Origin: Pholis gunnellus
Taxonomy: Eukaryota > Chordata > Actinopteri > Perciformes > Pholidae
Assembly (NCBI GenBank): GCA_910591455.2
Contig: OU342806.1
Location: 24,520,922-24,584,921, forward strand
Length of the DNA stretch: 64,000 nt
Direction of reading: 5' to 3'
Every line of letters begins with the position of its first letter. The first letter of the stretch is position 1. Positions 1 to 13,127 of the stretch are shown here, piece by piece. The notes under the pieces were generated by a model. The model was not told the DNA's origin. It made no database searches and saw nothing but the letters and a program-made list of their open reading frames with translations. The translations under genes were made by a program, and so were the position numbers.

Positions 1-3000
1 TGAGTAAAAAGAATTGCGGTGGCCGTGTTCATTAGCTAGATAGCGGTCGGGTACTGACTCACCGCTAATGCTAGTCAATTGTAAGCAATCTGAATCTGTC
101 AGTTATGCCTTCAAGCACATAACAATGTTTGAATCAAATGAATCAGACTCTGCAGCATCCGGAGCAGCTGAGCAGCAGGTTGCCCTGTCAGAAACTATAA
201 CGTTAGCTATAGCATAATGTTAGCTCAACAGCTAAAGTGTAGACTGAGAACAGTTAACAGGATTAATGTAGATGGTATCTGATACTTATATAAAGATAGT
301 GGAGTAATGTGACCTGAGCGAGAATGAAGCTGCTAGCTGGTGGCGGCTGCTTTGCGACGGCGTCGTTGTGGAAGCGCATCACACACCCTCCGGTTTCCCC
401 CTCAGATACACACTGTTAGCTCTGTCAGAGCCGTTGCCTTTGTTTGCACTGTTGACGCTGTTAGCGCCGTTAGCTCCTAGCCACCGACTCAGCCGTCGCC
501 ACGTTGAGAGCTGTGTGGAGGCAGTAGATGTGCTCTGAATCCTGCATTGAAAACCTTTAATACATGTCTTTTTTTAATGTAATCATTGGGACAATAGAAA
601 GCACATTTTGAGTATCGCAGTAGTGTAGCTATTAAATGGGAACTGCAGTGAATCAATGTGGTTTTCTAGCTGTAGCTGATTGTTGAAGTTGTTTTAGTCG
701 ACCTTCAGGTAAAAAACTGAATGGATGTACTTTCTCAATCACTGATTTAATCTTTTTTTTAATATATTTTGTATAATTAAGAATTCAATTCATTTAATTT
801 CTTTTATCAATTTCATTTTCACCTCAACCTTTCTGAAAATTAAATTATTATCATCAACAACAAAAATGACACAGAGTTCTGGACATTTTAGAGGTTGTTG
901 AAAGAGATTTGTATAAGAGTGTTAAAGTTAAGAGGAACTGTTTATTCAGTGAGGTTCAAACATTCCATCATGTATTCATTCTTTGAATAACTCCAGAACC
1001 CTTAAGAGACTTTTGAGCAGAGAGAAATCAGTTCCTGAAAACGATTTCTCACCAACCTTACACACCACAGCTTTGTGCATATGTTCATACAATAACTCAT
1101 ACAGTACAGTCCTCTGATTTATGAGCAGAATGCACAAACGCGGTGTGTTACCGTACAGCAATGGCGCTGTGAATCAAACACATTTTAAGGTCAAACAGAA
1201 GAGAACACAGAAGTTTGGTTTTCCTCCGTCGACATCACAGTAGAACAGAAGTGGCCTGATGAGGGGAAAACCTCACATGCTTGGGCCACAGCGATGGTAT
1301 AAACTCAACTTGCCAAGGATGGTTCTCGGTTTCTCACACTGTTTGTTTGGATTCCTGGCTCACAGTTTGTCTGTTTGGGCCAGATTCTTGAAGCACACAT
1401 CAAATCGACGCATGACTGGCTGCCAGCTGAATTTCAAGAACAGTTTAGCTTCACTGTCGAATTTAAAATACTTAACTCTTTGTTGTGCTCCACTGGAGCT
1501 GGAGCCAAAAGGCTTTCCTTGACTCATTTCGCAATATAAGGGCTTCATGTAAGTGAACAAATCCTTCAGCTGGACTGTTAGGGAAATTCAATCATGGCCT
1601 CTTTTTTTTTAAGAAAATGTTGTCTTCTCTCTCATTCAATAGCTATGCAATACCAGCATACTATATGTAAGGTATTCATGATTCATAGTGTACCTCACAT
1701 TTTCTTCAGAGCTTTTCCAACCTGATAATCTCAACAACATGTTGGTGTTAAAACAGCTTTCAGGACTGAAAGAAAAACATCCACGTAGATTCCTCTCCAA
1801 AGCTGTTTGGTTTTTGCTTACATTGCAAAATGCCATCTGAAATGTTGTTTTGCTCATATAAAGAAGAAGAAAAAAATCATAAATATATTTATGATAGGTA
1901 ATCCTAAACGTTAAGAGCGTCTTGTTGAGTGTCTCTCAGTTTCATATGAAAATGTACAGATGATGCGTCACAACTTTCTTTTCTGACCGTCCACCAACTT
2001 TACCCTTTTGTTGTTCCACCAGCCCTGCTCTGTGGCTTTCAAAGTTCTAAACATTTACCCACGTGATGTATCGTGGAAAGACGCAGTGTAGGACAATGTG
2101 ACGGCACGCCACCAATGAATAATGCACCATGTGAATATGATCTCATTTTTGAAAACAATATGTGTCTGAAGAATACATCCAGGATGTCGAACTGATTCAG
2201 CATCGAGAACAGGTTAGCTAGATGAAGACAGAAGCTCAAGCTACAGGATCACAGTGTAAACGTGAAGCACCACATCATGTGGGGATCGGGACAGAAGATA
2301 CTGAACATAAGGAACAACTGTAACAAACATTAAAAAACAAAAGCAGCCTGTGTATACGTTCAGCATGCCTTTAGACGAGCTAACGCTAGTGAATGATTTG
2401 CTAACCTGCTGTGGTAATGTTGGTTCCACAGGTTTTTACGTGGAGACAGCAGATGCTACGCTATTATTTGCTAGTCTTGGTTCGAGAAAAGGACTTAGCA
2501 AAAAGTCAATTTAAAAAAAGCTCAAGGTGTGAATCAGTTTCAGATACAATCTCTCTCTACATACATTGGAGACATTGTCCTAACAGTTTGAAATATCAAT
2601 ATGAGACATATCTGAGGTTCGTCATTCCTTATCAGATTCAGTATTTACACGGCTGACAGCTGTAATGATTCGAGCTTCTTATGAACATAACTTAAAGACG
2701 TGTGGCCTGATTGGGACGGTCCAGAATGAATGATATACAAAATAATGATGCCAGCGGATCAGAAGAGTTTTGCATTCATAAGCACCGCATAACAAAGACC
2801 CAGGATGGCTGTGTTGTGGCATCTTTTATCATGGGATTGCGCAACTCATTAACATCATCACATTTGGCTGATAGTGCAGTCATGCCACAGGGTCTGTCTT
2901 TTTTTTTTCTTTTTTCTTCATTTCTTTATTCTTCCTTTCTCCCCCCCACAAAAAAGAAGCAAGCATTCAGTATTAAAAACACTCCCCCACTCTCCTTGGA

Positions 3001-5912
3001 GGACTGAAATTTGGCTGTTAAAATTTCATCTTTTATTGTTCATAGGAAAGAGTCGTTGGCACGTTTTATCGTTGTTGTTTTGCTTAAGCAACTCTTACAA
3101 TTTCACAATAAAACACTTCCACACTATTGGTTCATTAGAAGCGTATTCCAGTAGAATTACACCCATACATTTAGATTTGATTACTGCAAAAATAATTACT
3201 CTATAAAGACTTTGAACAGCACTTAGAGGTTAGGAATAAATTCAACACAAAGTATAGTGAATAGTTAAATAAATAGATAAACGACACAAAAATCACAGTG
3301 ATTAAAAAAAAAAAAAGACATTCTTGTTGTTTCTGGTCCAAATATCCTCACCATGTCCTCAGTTGTCCTAAAATCCCGGTCAGCAACATTCTCCTCCGTT
3401 ATGGCGGCACGTTCTCACCCTCTCAAAGGACTCCTGTAAACAAACACCAACATATGTTCACCACAACATCTCTCAATACTCAATTCTGTTTGGAGCTTGC
3501 ATCATTTTTTTGGAAAAGACTTTGGGTGTCGTATTTCTGTAATAAGAACCTAATGTGGAGAATTTCTGAGCTTTTTTTTTTTTTTTTTTTTTAATGAATT
3601 CTTTACCTGATATGAACTCCTAACGTGTCAGAAAAAGATTTCACATGATCGTTGCGCAGTCTTAGTTTGCATTGCTCCGTTTTCTTTCACATTGAAGTAA
3701 ATCATCAGGTGAACTTCATGTCTGGCGCAGAGACACTATAACTAGAGTATTTAGAATGCCAACACTGTGAGCCTGAATCTGTTCCACTGAATCAATGCTG
3801 CTCTGTCGCCTGAGCTCTAACAATTGCAATGTAAAAATAATGGTGTATTGAACCGGCGTACGGTGGAGCAATTGTTGCCTTTTGTTCGCAGCTCGGCAGA
3901 TATGTTTGAATGGTGGCTATCGGGCCGCGTGTTTACACACTGAGGACGAAGGAGTATTCTCCAGCAATTACTGCAGCTCTTCCATGAGAAAGCGCAGCGC
4001 GGGATGATGCTCAGCTGAGCTGCCCGCGATCACTTTCTGCAAGGAAAGTGAGGAGCCGAAAACAAGTAAATAAGACGCGCTTAAGACGGGAAGATTAAGT
4101 CGACCCCAGAGTGATTAAGAGGGCCGACATAGATACCCCTGGCTGGATAATCAGCTGGACCAGTGAGCACGTTTGGATTTGTTTTTTTTTTAAGCAGCAG
4201 GGACACGTAAACAGCAACAGCTATCAGTCAATTAAGGATAAAGCCCTCCAAAAAAAACAACTAGTTTAACTTTGCTTTTCAAATAATCGTCTTTGGGTGT
4301 CGCCGAGGGTCAGGGCGCTGCAGCGTGAGCAGTGGAGAAGCCGACGTTTAAAAAGGAGTCCCGAGCGTTTAACCCGGCCGCACAGATGCTGCTGGCCAAG
4401 CAGGATTTCAGCACTTTGTTTTTCTTCAGGAGCTCCACAAAGATCTGATTTGTTTTTAAGAAGTGACCCACGGATGACTCACGGAAGTCCAAATGTGTCC
4501 AATTTTTTTAGATTTAGACAATCGCCTACATTTTTTTCCTGTTCTTCTACCGAGGCCTTTCAAGAACGTTTCAACGTAAAACAACAACAACACATCTGTG
4601 CTGTGAGATGTTTGCCAAAGCAAGAAATCCCTGAGCTAAAGTCCTCGTCTGCAGTGGAGGAAAATCTCTGTGATGTACTCTGGTGTGGATCTAAATAATC
4701 AAATCACACTGTTAACTGTAGGAACGAAACAAATCTTTGTGAAGTTTTGAGTTTCAGCAAGTAGGAAGTGCTGCCTCTCTGTACCCGATGTATGGCGCCG
4801 TGCAGGTGGACATCTGCTGTTTGTGACCTCGTGCACCTGCATTTTAGCAAATCTATCTGCCCAGTACGCTAATACAACTTACTGAATTAAAAGGCGGTTT
4901 CAACGATTTCTCTCTCTCTTCTCTCGTTTGGATTTTGCAACTTGAACAGTCGGAGAACATCGTTTAAGAGAGATTTAGTACCTGAAATGGTGAAAATTAG
5001 AGGGACAAGAATCAGGTTCTTACATTTTTTAATGTGATATCTGCGCTGGATGTGCAGCCAAATACATTTCCTCAAAATGTGAGAAACATTTGACTTAACC
5101 TGATCGAAAATGGATTAAAACCTTGTAGTGCAATAACTCAAACAATAATGTAATAAAATGTCCTGACTGATATTTTAATTTAATTTAATTTCAAGTGTTT
5201 CTTTTTTCCCCCCAAACTAATCATTTTGACGGATATCGTAATAATGTCTCCGTTACTCGTTCTGTTGTTAATATTAAATAATATCACTAGACGAAAATGT
5301 CTGTTTGATACACTACAGTGGGTTGAATGAGCACACGTGGTATTTAAATCCATAAATGTATTGATTCATTGTCTGTGTATTTTAGTTTGCTTGAGTCTGG
5401 TGTTTCCCATCGGGGACGCTGGTCTGTTAACATCTGTTAATCGAGAAGTACGATGTAAGATGCTCAGCTAAATGTAATAGTGAATTAAAATCTGTCTGTG
5501 TCATGCCCAAACTTACTGATGCGTTTACACACCCATATGTAAACCTAATAAATACCAATAAATATCTTGCATGCATAAATAGATGAGAGGGGAGTTTGGT
5601 GGATCCCCGCTGGTCTCATGGACGGTTGTTGCACGACGACCAATCAGCATGGGTAATGGTGGCTCCATTTCCCATCAATTATCGGTACTATTCAGGGCAT
5701 TTTATTTAAGTATTTGTCAAATTATTACATTTTCAAGCATCCTTTAAAAAAATGTGGATTCCTATCTCAGAGAATTTGTTGGCAAGCTTCGTGACCTAAT
5801 CAGGGCCGAGACCTTTGACTCCTATACACAACATACTGTGCAGTATTGGATTAACTCCCAGTACCCAAGGGTGTAAAACCAAGGGGTCGTTGTGATCCAA
5901 TGACCCAACAGC
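1..5912. other. non-coding DNA upstream of the lpp start exon
   Basis: No exon with recognisable protein similarity was found on either strand; open frames are short and without domain character. Bases 300-540 are CpG-rich with repeated GTTAGC words. They resemble dispersed teleost repeat DNA as much as a promoter, so no promoter is called. Simple tracts include a T-run at 3572-3592. The block 3880-4400 is again richer in G+C and looks unique, but has no clear function. Near 4796-4834 two oppositely oriented CAGGTG-type E-boxes sit in an imperfect inverted repeat. Confidence 0.6.
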
Positions 5913-5938
5913 TATATATATATATATATATATATATA
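5913..5938. repeat. (TA)n microsatellite, insertion target of the Tc1-like element
   Basis: Thirteen TA units abut the left end of the Tc1-like element, and TATATA resumes after its right end at 6392. Tc1/mariner elements insert at TA dinucleotides, so the element most simply landed inside this microsatellite. Confidence 0.85.
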
Positions 5939-6391
5939 CACTACCATTCAAAAGTTTGGGGTCACCCAGACAATTTCGTGTCAATTTTCAGTTTCTTCGC
6001 AATTTCTCGCATGGAATAGCTAATCGAACCCACAAATGTGATGCTCCAGATACTCAACTAGCTCAAAGGAAGGCCAGTTTTATAGCTTCTCTCACCAGCA
6101 TAACTGTTTTCAGCTGTGCTAACATATTTGCACAAGGGTTTTCTAATCATCAATTAGTCTTCTAAGGCGATTAGAACACTGGAGTGATAGTTGCTGGAAA
6201 TGGGCCTCTATACACCTATGTAGATATTTCATTAAAACCAGACGTTTCCACCTAGAATAGTCATTAACCACATTAACAATGTATATAGTATATTTCTGAT
6301 TCATTTAATGTTATCTTCATTGAAAGAAACAGTGCTTTTCTTTGAGAAATAAGGACATTTCTAAGTGACCCCAAACTTTTGAACGGTAGTG
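5939..6391. mobile_element. Tc1-like DNA transposon, internally deleted (MITE-like)
   Basis: The ends are inverted repeats of about 27 bp: CACTACCATTCAAAAGTTTG at the left against the complement of CAAACTTTTGAACGGTAGTG at the right, with TA on both sides. This is the Tc1/mariner signature and a terminal sequence I recognise as common in fish genomes. Only 453 bp remain of an element of roughly 1.3-1.6 kb. On the minus strand, around 6018-5980, a short open stretch reads YSMREIAKKLKI, which fits the N-terminal helix-turn-helix of a Tc1 transposase. It runs directly into terminal sequence, so most of the transposase gene was deleted. It cannot encode an active enzyme. Confidence 0.9.
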
Positions 6392-6631
6392 TATATACAA
6401 AACAGCACATTGGTTCCAGGTAAAGTTAACCCAGGATTGCGTTGGTGCTCTGTTGCTCACTCTGGATCAGTTTATTAACCTGCTGGTTTTCAGTGCGAGT
6501 GCAGAGCCAGCGATTGCAACAGAGACCAAACAGGAAATGTTTTATAGAACCCTAAGATGCAGATTATAAACTTGTAATCAATCTCCAGCTTTTCTCTCGC
6601 TGATAGCTGTTTTCATACCAACCCTCTCCCT

Positions 6632-6667
6632 CAGCGGCTAAGAACCTCACAGTGAGCTTAGCCGCTG
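6632..6667. repeat. 11-bp perfect inverted repeat (hairpin-forming)
   Basis: CAGCGGCTAAG at 6632-6642 is matched by its exact reverse complement CTTAGCCGCTG at 6657-6667. The 14-base spacer itself contains CTCAC-A-GTGAG. The palindrome could fold as a short hairpin with a three-base bulge. It is too short for a microRNA precursor by itself. Confidence 0.8.
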
Positions 6668-8373
6668 GTATTGTGAGTGTTTTAAAGCGAGCGTGAGTTC
6701 TGGACCTAAAGCTGCTCATTGTCATGTACCCGCGGTCCTGCAGAACAGATAGAGAGGGTGAAGGAAGCGCTGCCGTGGCCGCCAGCCCACTGGGCCTTTC
6801 TCCGCTCCTGAGAAAAGAGTGCACAACTGGAGCAACAACTGTAAGTCGAGACAAAAGGGGGGTAAAGCACCCCCGGCTCTATTGTCCGCCTCTTTCATCG
6901 GGGCCGGGCCCAAATGATTCGGACACAATGGCGACGTGAAATCTCTGTCTGCTGCAATTGCTTAAATGGTAGCTCAAGTATTTAAAACAGGCTTCAGATG
7001 AAATTGTCACGAGCTTACGCTCCTTCATGCCTTTATATCCCGCACTGTGCTAAGGAGATTCTCGGGCAAAGTCATCTGTACTCGGTAAACAAAGTGTTAT
7101 TGATGAGCTGATTCTATGTGGCTTTGCCAGCGAGCGAGTCGGGGAGAGAGGGATTATGTCCCCCGAGCCAGAACCCAATAGAAGTTTGAATGAGAGGATA
7201 GACGTGCGGCGCACATTGCGGCAGTAGAGGATAAGCTGTGTTCAACATCAAAATAACAGCTCAATACCTGCGATACGGGGAATCTCAGACTCGCTGGAGT
7301 GGGAGACGTGTCCGCTCGCTGTCACGGAGTCATAAATCGATCAAAGTTTTTTTACTAAAGATAACAGAAGTGTCCTCATTGGCTGCGCGTCGGGACAGGT
7401 TTGACGTTTGAGGTGGACAACGTCTCACCGGAGGAGCTTTTTCTTCGATGAGGTTCTGTTGACTGAAGGATTTAAGCATCTCTTTGGGGGGGGGGGGAGA
7501 CTGTAAAGGTGTAGCTACAGCAGCATATGGCAGAGACTGTGAGGAATCCAGAATACCGCTAAGCCATCGTTCCTACAGTATAGGGATTATGCATTCTGTG
7601 ACTTTTCTTTTTCCTTCTGTTTTTTTTACGTCAACAGTTCAGTTTTCAGTCGCTTGTTATTCAGTTTGTCTGCGCTGAGCGTTGCATCTGGTCAGCTGGC
7701 GCTTTGTGCAGAGGAAACTTCTCGTTCACAAGCATTGTGGGAGATTCTTTTCACTTCCTGATTTTGTGACGTGTTTCACCTGCAGCAACCGTAGTTCTCT
7801 CCTGGAGGGTTTTTGTCTCTGTGTTACTCCGTTGCATGAGGACATATATGAGCATTTTTAGAATACCTCAAAGCCCCTGAAAACACGATTCCTCTATCAC
7901 AGGAAATAATCGTGGCAAATGTATTATGTCTGATCTATTGAGAGAGTCAAAGACTCTTCATGGAGAATGTGTGGGTGCGTTTCAGTCCCATTTGATCGAC
8001 AACGCTGTCATCAAAAGCAAAAGCAACCCACCAGCTGGAGTCAGATTTCCATTCAAATATCGCTAAATCCCGATTGGTGCAAAATCACTATCTTCCATTG
8101 ACCTTGAATATTTGTATCTTCTCGACTGAATGCACACCACTAACTGTTGCTGGAGCCTCCAACAGTGGACTGTACTGTTCTTGGAGCTCGTTGCTTTTCA
8201 TGCGTTTTTTTTCTTGTAAATTCTGAGATTCTTCACTTTGTTCCTCAATGCAGAGCGATAAAGCTCTGAACATGAATGGGAGCTGACTCTTCTCTGTCAG
8301 CTCTTATAAAAATACAACAAGGGCAGAACTGAAGAGGAAACAAACGAATGTTGTAATTTCATTGGTGTTCTCT

Positions 8374-8405
8374 CACACACACACACACACACACTCACAC
8401 ACACA
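8374..8405. repeat. (CA)n microsatellite, interrupted
   Basis: Alternating CA with one T interruption; a standard vertebrate dinucleotide repeat. Confidence 0.9.
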
Positions 8406-10530
8406 TATTGCTTGGGAGGTTTGTGTTAACTCAGTCTGACTTCTAAAGATCTCACAGCGTTCGGGGTGTCAGAGATTATACGTTGACGTCAGCCTTGAGA
8501 CCTCACAGCTTTGTTGTGTTATCGTGTTTTCCGTACATGTCACCGAACCAATACTGCTGCTGAGGTGAATCGGGCAAATAAAATAAAACGAAGAGCCTGA
8601 TATCCTTTTATCTCAGGGAAAAGCATCAGTTGTTGCACTGTAGCCCATGTCACAATAAGTAGTATACTCCTGTGTGGTTGATTTTGACTTTTTTACAAAC
8701 CAACCGAGAGGTGTAAACGTGAAGTTCTACAGACCAACAGGTAACTTCTAGTGATGTCATCATGCTGCATGGGCTCATTAACACTCCCATGAGATAAATA
8801 GTGAGACTGGTAGAAATGGGACATTATGGTAATATTATGGTACAGATAGTTACTGTGAGGTCGCAACGTTTCACAATTTCTTTTTTTAAAATGAGGAACT
8901 GGGAAAATCCACATTAGAATAGAATAATACACTTATTTTTAAACTTTTTCTAACGAACTGATTGATCCGGGAAAATCCTTTCACTCAAGTGTTCATTTCT
9001 ATATATGTCACCACGGTTACCACATATTCTTGTACAAATACACAGTCAGCATAACAATCGTCGATTGCTGGTATAATCACGGAGGTGTGTGTGTTTCTGA
9101 GCGTCTAGTTGTAGCAGATGAAGCTCTACTGCACAGACATCATGTCGTGAGTGTGTTACCGTAGACGGGACAGCAGCGAGACAACCGGATCCGTCCCGGT
9201 CACCGTCGGTTTTAAATAAACACGTATTCAACAGTGATTTAAAGCTCCTACACCGCACACACACCGTTATAAAGATACACACAGCTGACAGGTTGATCCC
9301 CCAAATTACACGCTCGCCTCCCTCCTCGCTGTATTTCATCGCTGCGGCTACGGTGGGGATGGCCAGTCTTCTCCACTTGTTTGTGCACTCCGTGGATCAT
9401 AATTAACTGGAATGTGTCCTCTTGCAGCTCATACTTTTCTCACGGGACGAGGATTCCTGTCTGTCCATGTCTTCATAAATTACATTTCAGCAGTTTTTTT
9501 TTACATTTATTTTTCAAACAGAAACCCCAGTCGACTTAATTATCACCTAGACTAACATCGAAGACGCCATGCTGCAAGTGCATATGCGCTGCAATCCAAC
9601 ACTTTCTCACATTTCACCGTTTCCACGCCACATGTTTAAAATAAGTGGAGCGGCCACCGTACTCGTCTGGTTTCATTCTACCAGCAGACCCCGCTGACAC
9701 GGCTCATTTCACAAATGAAAGGCAGCAATTAGCATATCAAGGTTGAAGATGATACCACACGGCGTTTCTTTTTTTTTACCCTCATCAGTCCATGCAGGTA
9801 TAGCTACAGCAAAAAAAACCAAAAAGCCTTCCCGTTGAATGACTAGCGTCCCCTCTGCTGTGATAAGAGGCCCGAGGACAATGCCTGTCAGATGAGGCCA
9901 ATTAATGACGGCTCGATGAGATGATTTATCGCGGTGCCTCGCTGTTATTCCCTCCCAGATAAGCTCTACTTTGTTGACTTTGCCCCGATGCGTTCCGAAA
10001 ACCAAAGGCGCTTATTAGCTACCTATCTATTAAGAGTGACATGCGTAGCTGTAGGCCGGCGTTGGGTGACGGCCCTTCATTGTCACCTCTGTGAATGTAC
10101 TGGATTAACAGTTTGATTTCATGTTCAGACGTCACGGGCACAGGCGCGGCGTTCTCGGAGGCAAGGGACCAACGTTCTTCCCGAAGCCGCTCTGGATGTT
10201 AAATCGCTCGTCACACACACATCGTCTAGTTCGCTGTGCACTGAAGGGCTTCTATGCTAGCACAGGAAGTACGAGACGCTCAATTAGAGAGATGGAGAGA
10301 TGTGAGCCAATGTTGTCTTTCTGAAGTGTTTTTAAAAGTTCTTCTACCAAAGACTTAAGAACTTAAACAATCAAAGGAAAAATGTTTGCATTTGTATCTG
10401 TAATGTAATGAGCAGATGAGGCACACTCAGCCGGGATTAATGCTATTTTATACATAATCTGTCAACATTTAAAGGATTTATTTGGCTGATTGCAACAGCT
10501 TGAATTTTTAAATAAGAATATATTTGCTGC

Positions 10531-10555
10531 TATATATATATATATATATATATAT
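10531..10555. repeat. (TA)n microsatellite
   Basis: Uninterrupted alternating TA of 25 bases in AT-rich surroundings. Confidence 0.9.
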
Positions 10556-10879
10556 TTCTTTCTCTTAAAGCCCCTGGAAATACCATTTTTAAAAGTATAT
10601 CTATTTATTCAAGCAACAATTAAAAGCAACTTTTGGAGTTTAACACTCAAAAGCTAATGTGCTTCATCAAACCAAAACAAACATGAAAATCCTTTTAAGG
10701 ACTCTTTAAATTCGGCTATTTAAGAATCGTTACCAAGATTCCTACTGAGTGGGGTACTCTACAGTTCAAAATACACTTGACAGTGCTCTCAGGTGGACAA
10801 ACAATACGCTGACAATACATTATTATATTCATAGGCCCCAGAAGAATAATTGCAAAACTCAAAATTAGATTTTATCCGA

Positions 10880-10995
10880 AGCTTTAGTTTGACCCAATAC
10901 CTGCAAACCTCATGACATACCCATCGGCCTTTGCTGTTCAGATGTTTAGGTGCTAAACCAACACATTATACCTGCCTCACATCAACATGCTAGCA
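10880..10995 (+). mobile_element. dispersed teleost repeat, fragment A
   Basis: The wording CCAATACCTGCAAACCTCAT and the later CACATCAACATGCTAGCAAC match the core of the repeat at 59520-59935 in this window (ACCAAATACCTGCAAAGCTA there), in the same orientation. I remember this as a widespread percomorph interspersed repeat, probably a retroposon tail. Its class cannot be proved from the window. Edges are approximate. Confidence 0.65.
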
Positions 10996-11865
10996 ACGGG
11001 CCTACGTCAGACTGATGATCTCATAATGATGAGTCCCATGTCCTCTGTGATTGGAGGCGTGTGCCAGATGATCCTAATCAGCCATTAGGTAAACGCTCTG
11101 CCAACCCTCTTCTACGGGCATGAGACTGCATGGCCGTGTGCACACACAGAAAGGGAAACGCCCCCATGAAAGTCAAAACCGGGTGGAGCGCAAAAAAAAC
11201 CTTCTGCAGGAAGTGAGCCACACGCACTCTGTCACATACACAATTACACAAAACAAAAGATGCATGGGATGCTATTACTCCTTAAGTGTTAGGATAAATG
11301 TTCATTTATTTTGAAAGACTATGTTGTTTTGTAAAATACAGAGGAAACCTCGTATAGTGGTCACGTTTGTCTGGCTCAATTGAATTACTATAAGCAGGTC
11401 ATTATTATTTCAGATGCAGATTAGCATCTAATTGACATTTGTTTATTTATTATATGATTATAAAGTAATGAAACAGACAGCTTTACAATATACAGAATTG
11501 TATTGACTGTTCCAAATGCTTTTTGAATTACTGTATACAGTACTGAGCATAATTCAAATACACTATGTTACAGTGCTGTAAACAGACTACTGGATTACTA
11601 TCAGCAAATGATTTAAACATTTGTACAGGAATGATGGTGTCCCAAGCTCTGTGATCCATGTAAGCGCTTTCCACTGCATTTAAATGAATGATCAAAAGAT
11701 ATTATAGATAATCAAATGTATCATCGTCATTTAAATCCTACATTAAACACTCGTCACCACTTAAGATTGTATTCTTGCCCAAGAACAAATCCCCCAAATT
11801 AGAAACCAGTAGTGAAAGTCAGGATGTTGCTTAACTGCGTGAGCTTTAGGACACATCGTCACTTA

Positions 11866-11940
11866 AAGAAGATTAGCATGCTGATATGAGCATTTAGCTC
11901 AAGTGCAGCCTCACAGAGCCACTAGCATGGCTGCTCATTT
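11866..11940 (+). mobile_element. dispersed teleost repeat, fragment B (3' part)
   Basis: AGCATTTAGCTCAAGTGCAG and the following CCTCACAGAGCCACTAGCAT correspond to what I recall as the 3' portion of the same repeat as fragment A. The order and orientation fit a single ancestral copy split by about 870 bp of other DNA, although two independent insertions are possible. Confidence 0.55.
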
Positions 11941-13109
11941 ACTGCTTTGTGACACTGCATGGCTGCTATTCCCAGCGAATTTAAACTTATTTATCATATT
12001 TCTTTGGCCCATTTCTTCTTGGCTTTTCACTTTTGAAAAGTAATGGCCTAAAAATGGATTGATAAGCATCTGTTCACTGTATACAGGCTCCATTTGCATC
12101 TTACAAGTCAGGGAGAAAGTGTGACAGTGTTCTGAAACAAAGTGCCTCACTTCATCAAAGCGTTAGGAAAACCCCAATTTACAATATAAAAGCAGTTTAG
12201 GTAGAATGTTCTGTCCTCGTGGCTTCAGTATTTTATTGCGGATGAACTGCGGCCACAGCGCTGTGTAGTGGCGTTAGCGTTGTTCCGTTCTCCTTTAGGT
12301 GTGGCGCTCATGCATCCGTCCCTCTAGGTTTCTATAGCACAACTGAACCCGTTACAATCAAGTGCAGCTGGATCGTCTCCTGCCGTCTGCTATTGATTCG
12401 CTGAAAGTGTGAAACATGCAGAATCCTTTCTTTGCTTATTGTTGATGCAAATATATATATTTTTAAAGTGTGCCATCTACCACAGAGGTATGCGGGAGAT
12501 GGTTAAGGTTGCGTCGAGATATATTTACAGCTGTCAGTCAGAGACCTCCTGAGACTCGGATAAGATAAAACTCCTGAGACGTCGCATCTTACCACTTGCA
12601 GTATCAAGGAGCACATACTCCAGTCATGCAAGCCACCCGATTCTATTTGATACATCCCAAGCCAATACGAGCTGTCAGTCAGCATTACCGTCACATTCAC
12701 ATATTTACAGAAAAGTTGTGCTTCTGTCATTAGGGAGCAAAGGCCATCAACTCCAGTAAACTACTCAGGGAAGTCATGCAACTCTTGTTAGGAAGTTTTT
12801 AAGGTGTTACTTTGACAAACAAAGCCATTATCTGGAGGAATAAGTGCTATTCATGATGCAGGGATGTAATTCTTGTTTTGCGCTGTAACTCCGAAATTAA
12901 CGATGACACCTTTTGAGCACAATGGAAGCGTAGCGAGCACATTCAAACGGTGGATTTTGACCCTTAAAAACTTTCTCTGAGCCTCTTTTTGTGTGTTTGA
13001 ATGTTACAACAGGTTCAGTTTATTAGCGCAGATAGAAGAAAAAAAACAACTTCAGACACAATGAGAAAATACAGGTGTAGGAGGAAGTTGAAGAAGCCAA
13101 GAAGGTTTT

Positions 13110-13127
13110 GAGAGAGAGAGAGAGAGA
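13110..13127. repeat. (GA)n microsatellite
   Basis: Nine GA units in purine-rich sequence. Confidence 0.9.

Larger units (their letters stand above)
6392..13109. other. non-coding DNA, mostly unique, with CpG-rich blocks
   Basis: No gene is recognised. The part 6560-7460 is CpG-rich and unique in appearance, with SOX-like ATTGT and ACAAT cores facing each other at about 6880-6930; it could be a regulatory block. The part 9690-10000 mixes GATAAG and ATTAAT motifs and also looks non-repetitive. A (CA)n tract lies at 8374-8405, a (TA)n tract at 10531-10555, and a G-run at 7485-7496. The remainder is AT-rich sequence in which I see nothing specific. Confidence 0.5.

Noticed and set aside
300..540. 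CpG-rich GTTAGC-rich stretch as the lpp promoter
   Set aside because: Similar wording occurs in dispersed fish repeats; no TATA or initiator arrangement or splice donor could be tied to lpp, which lies 25 kb away.
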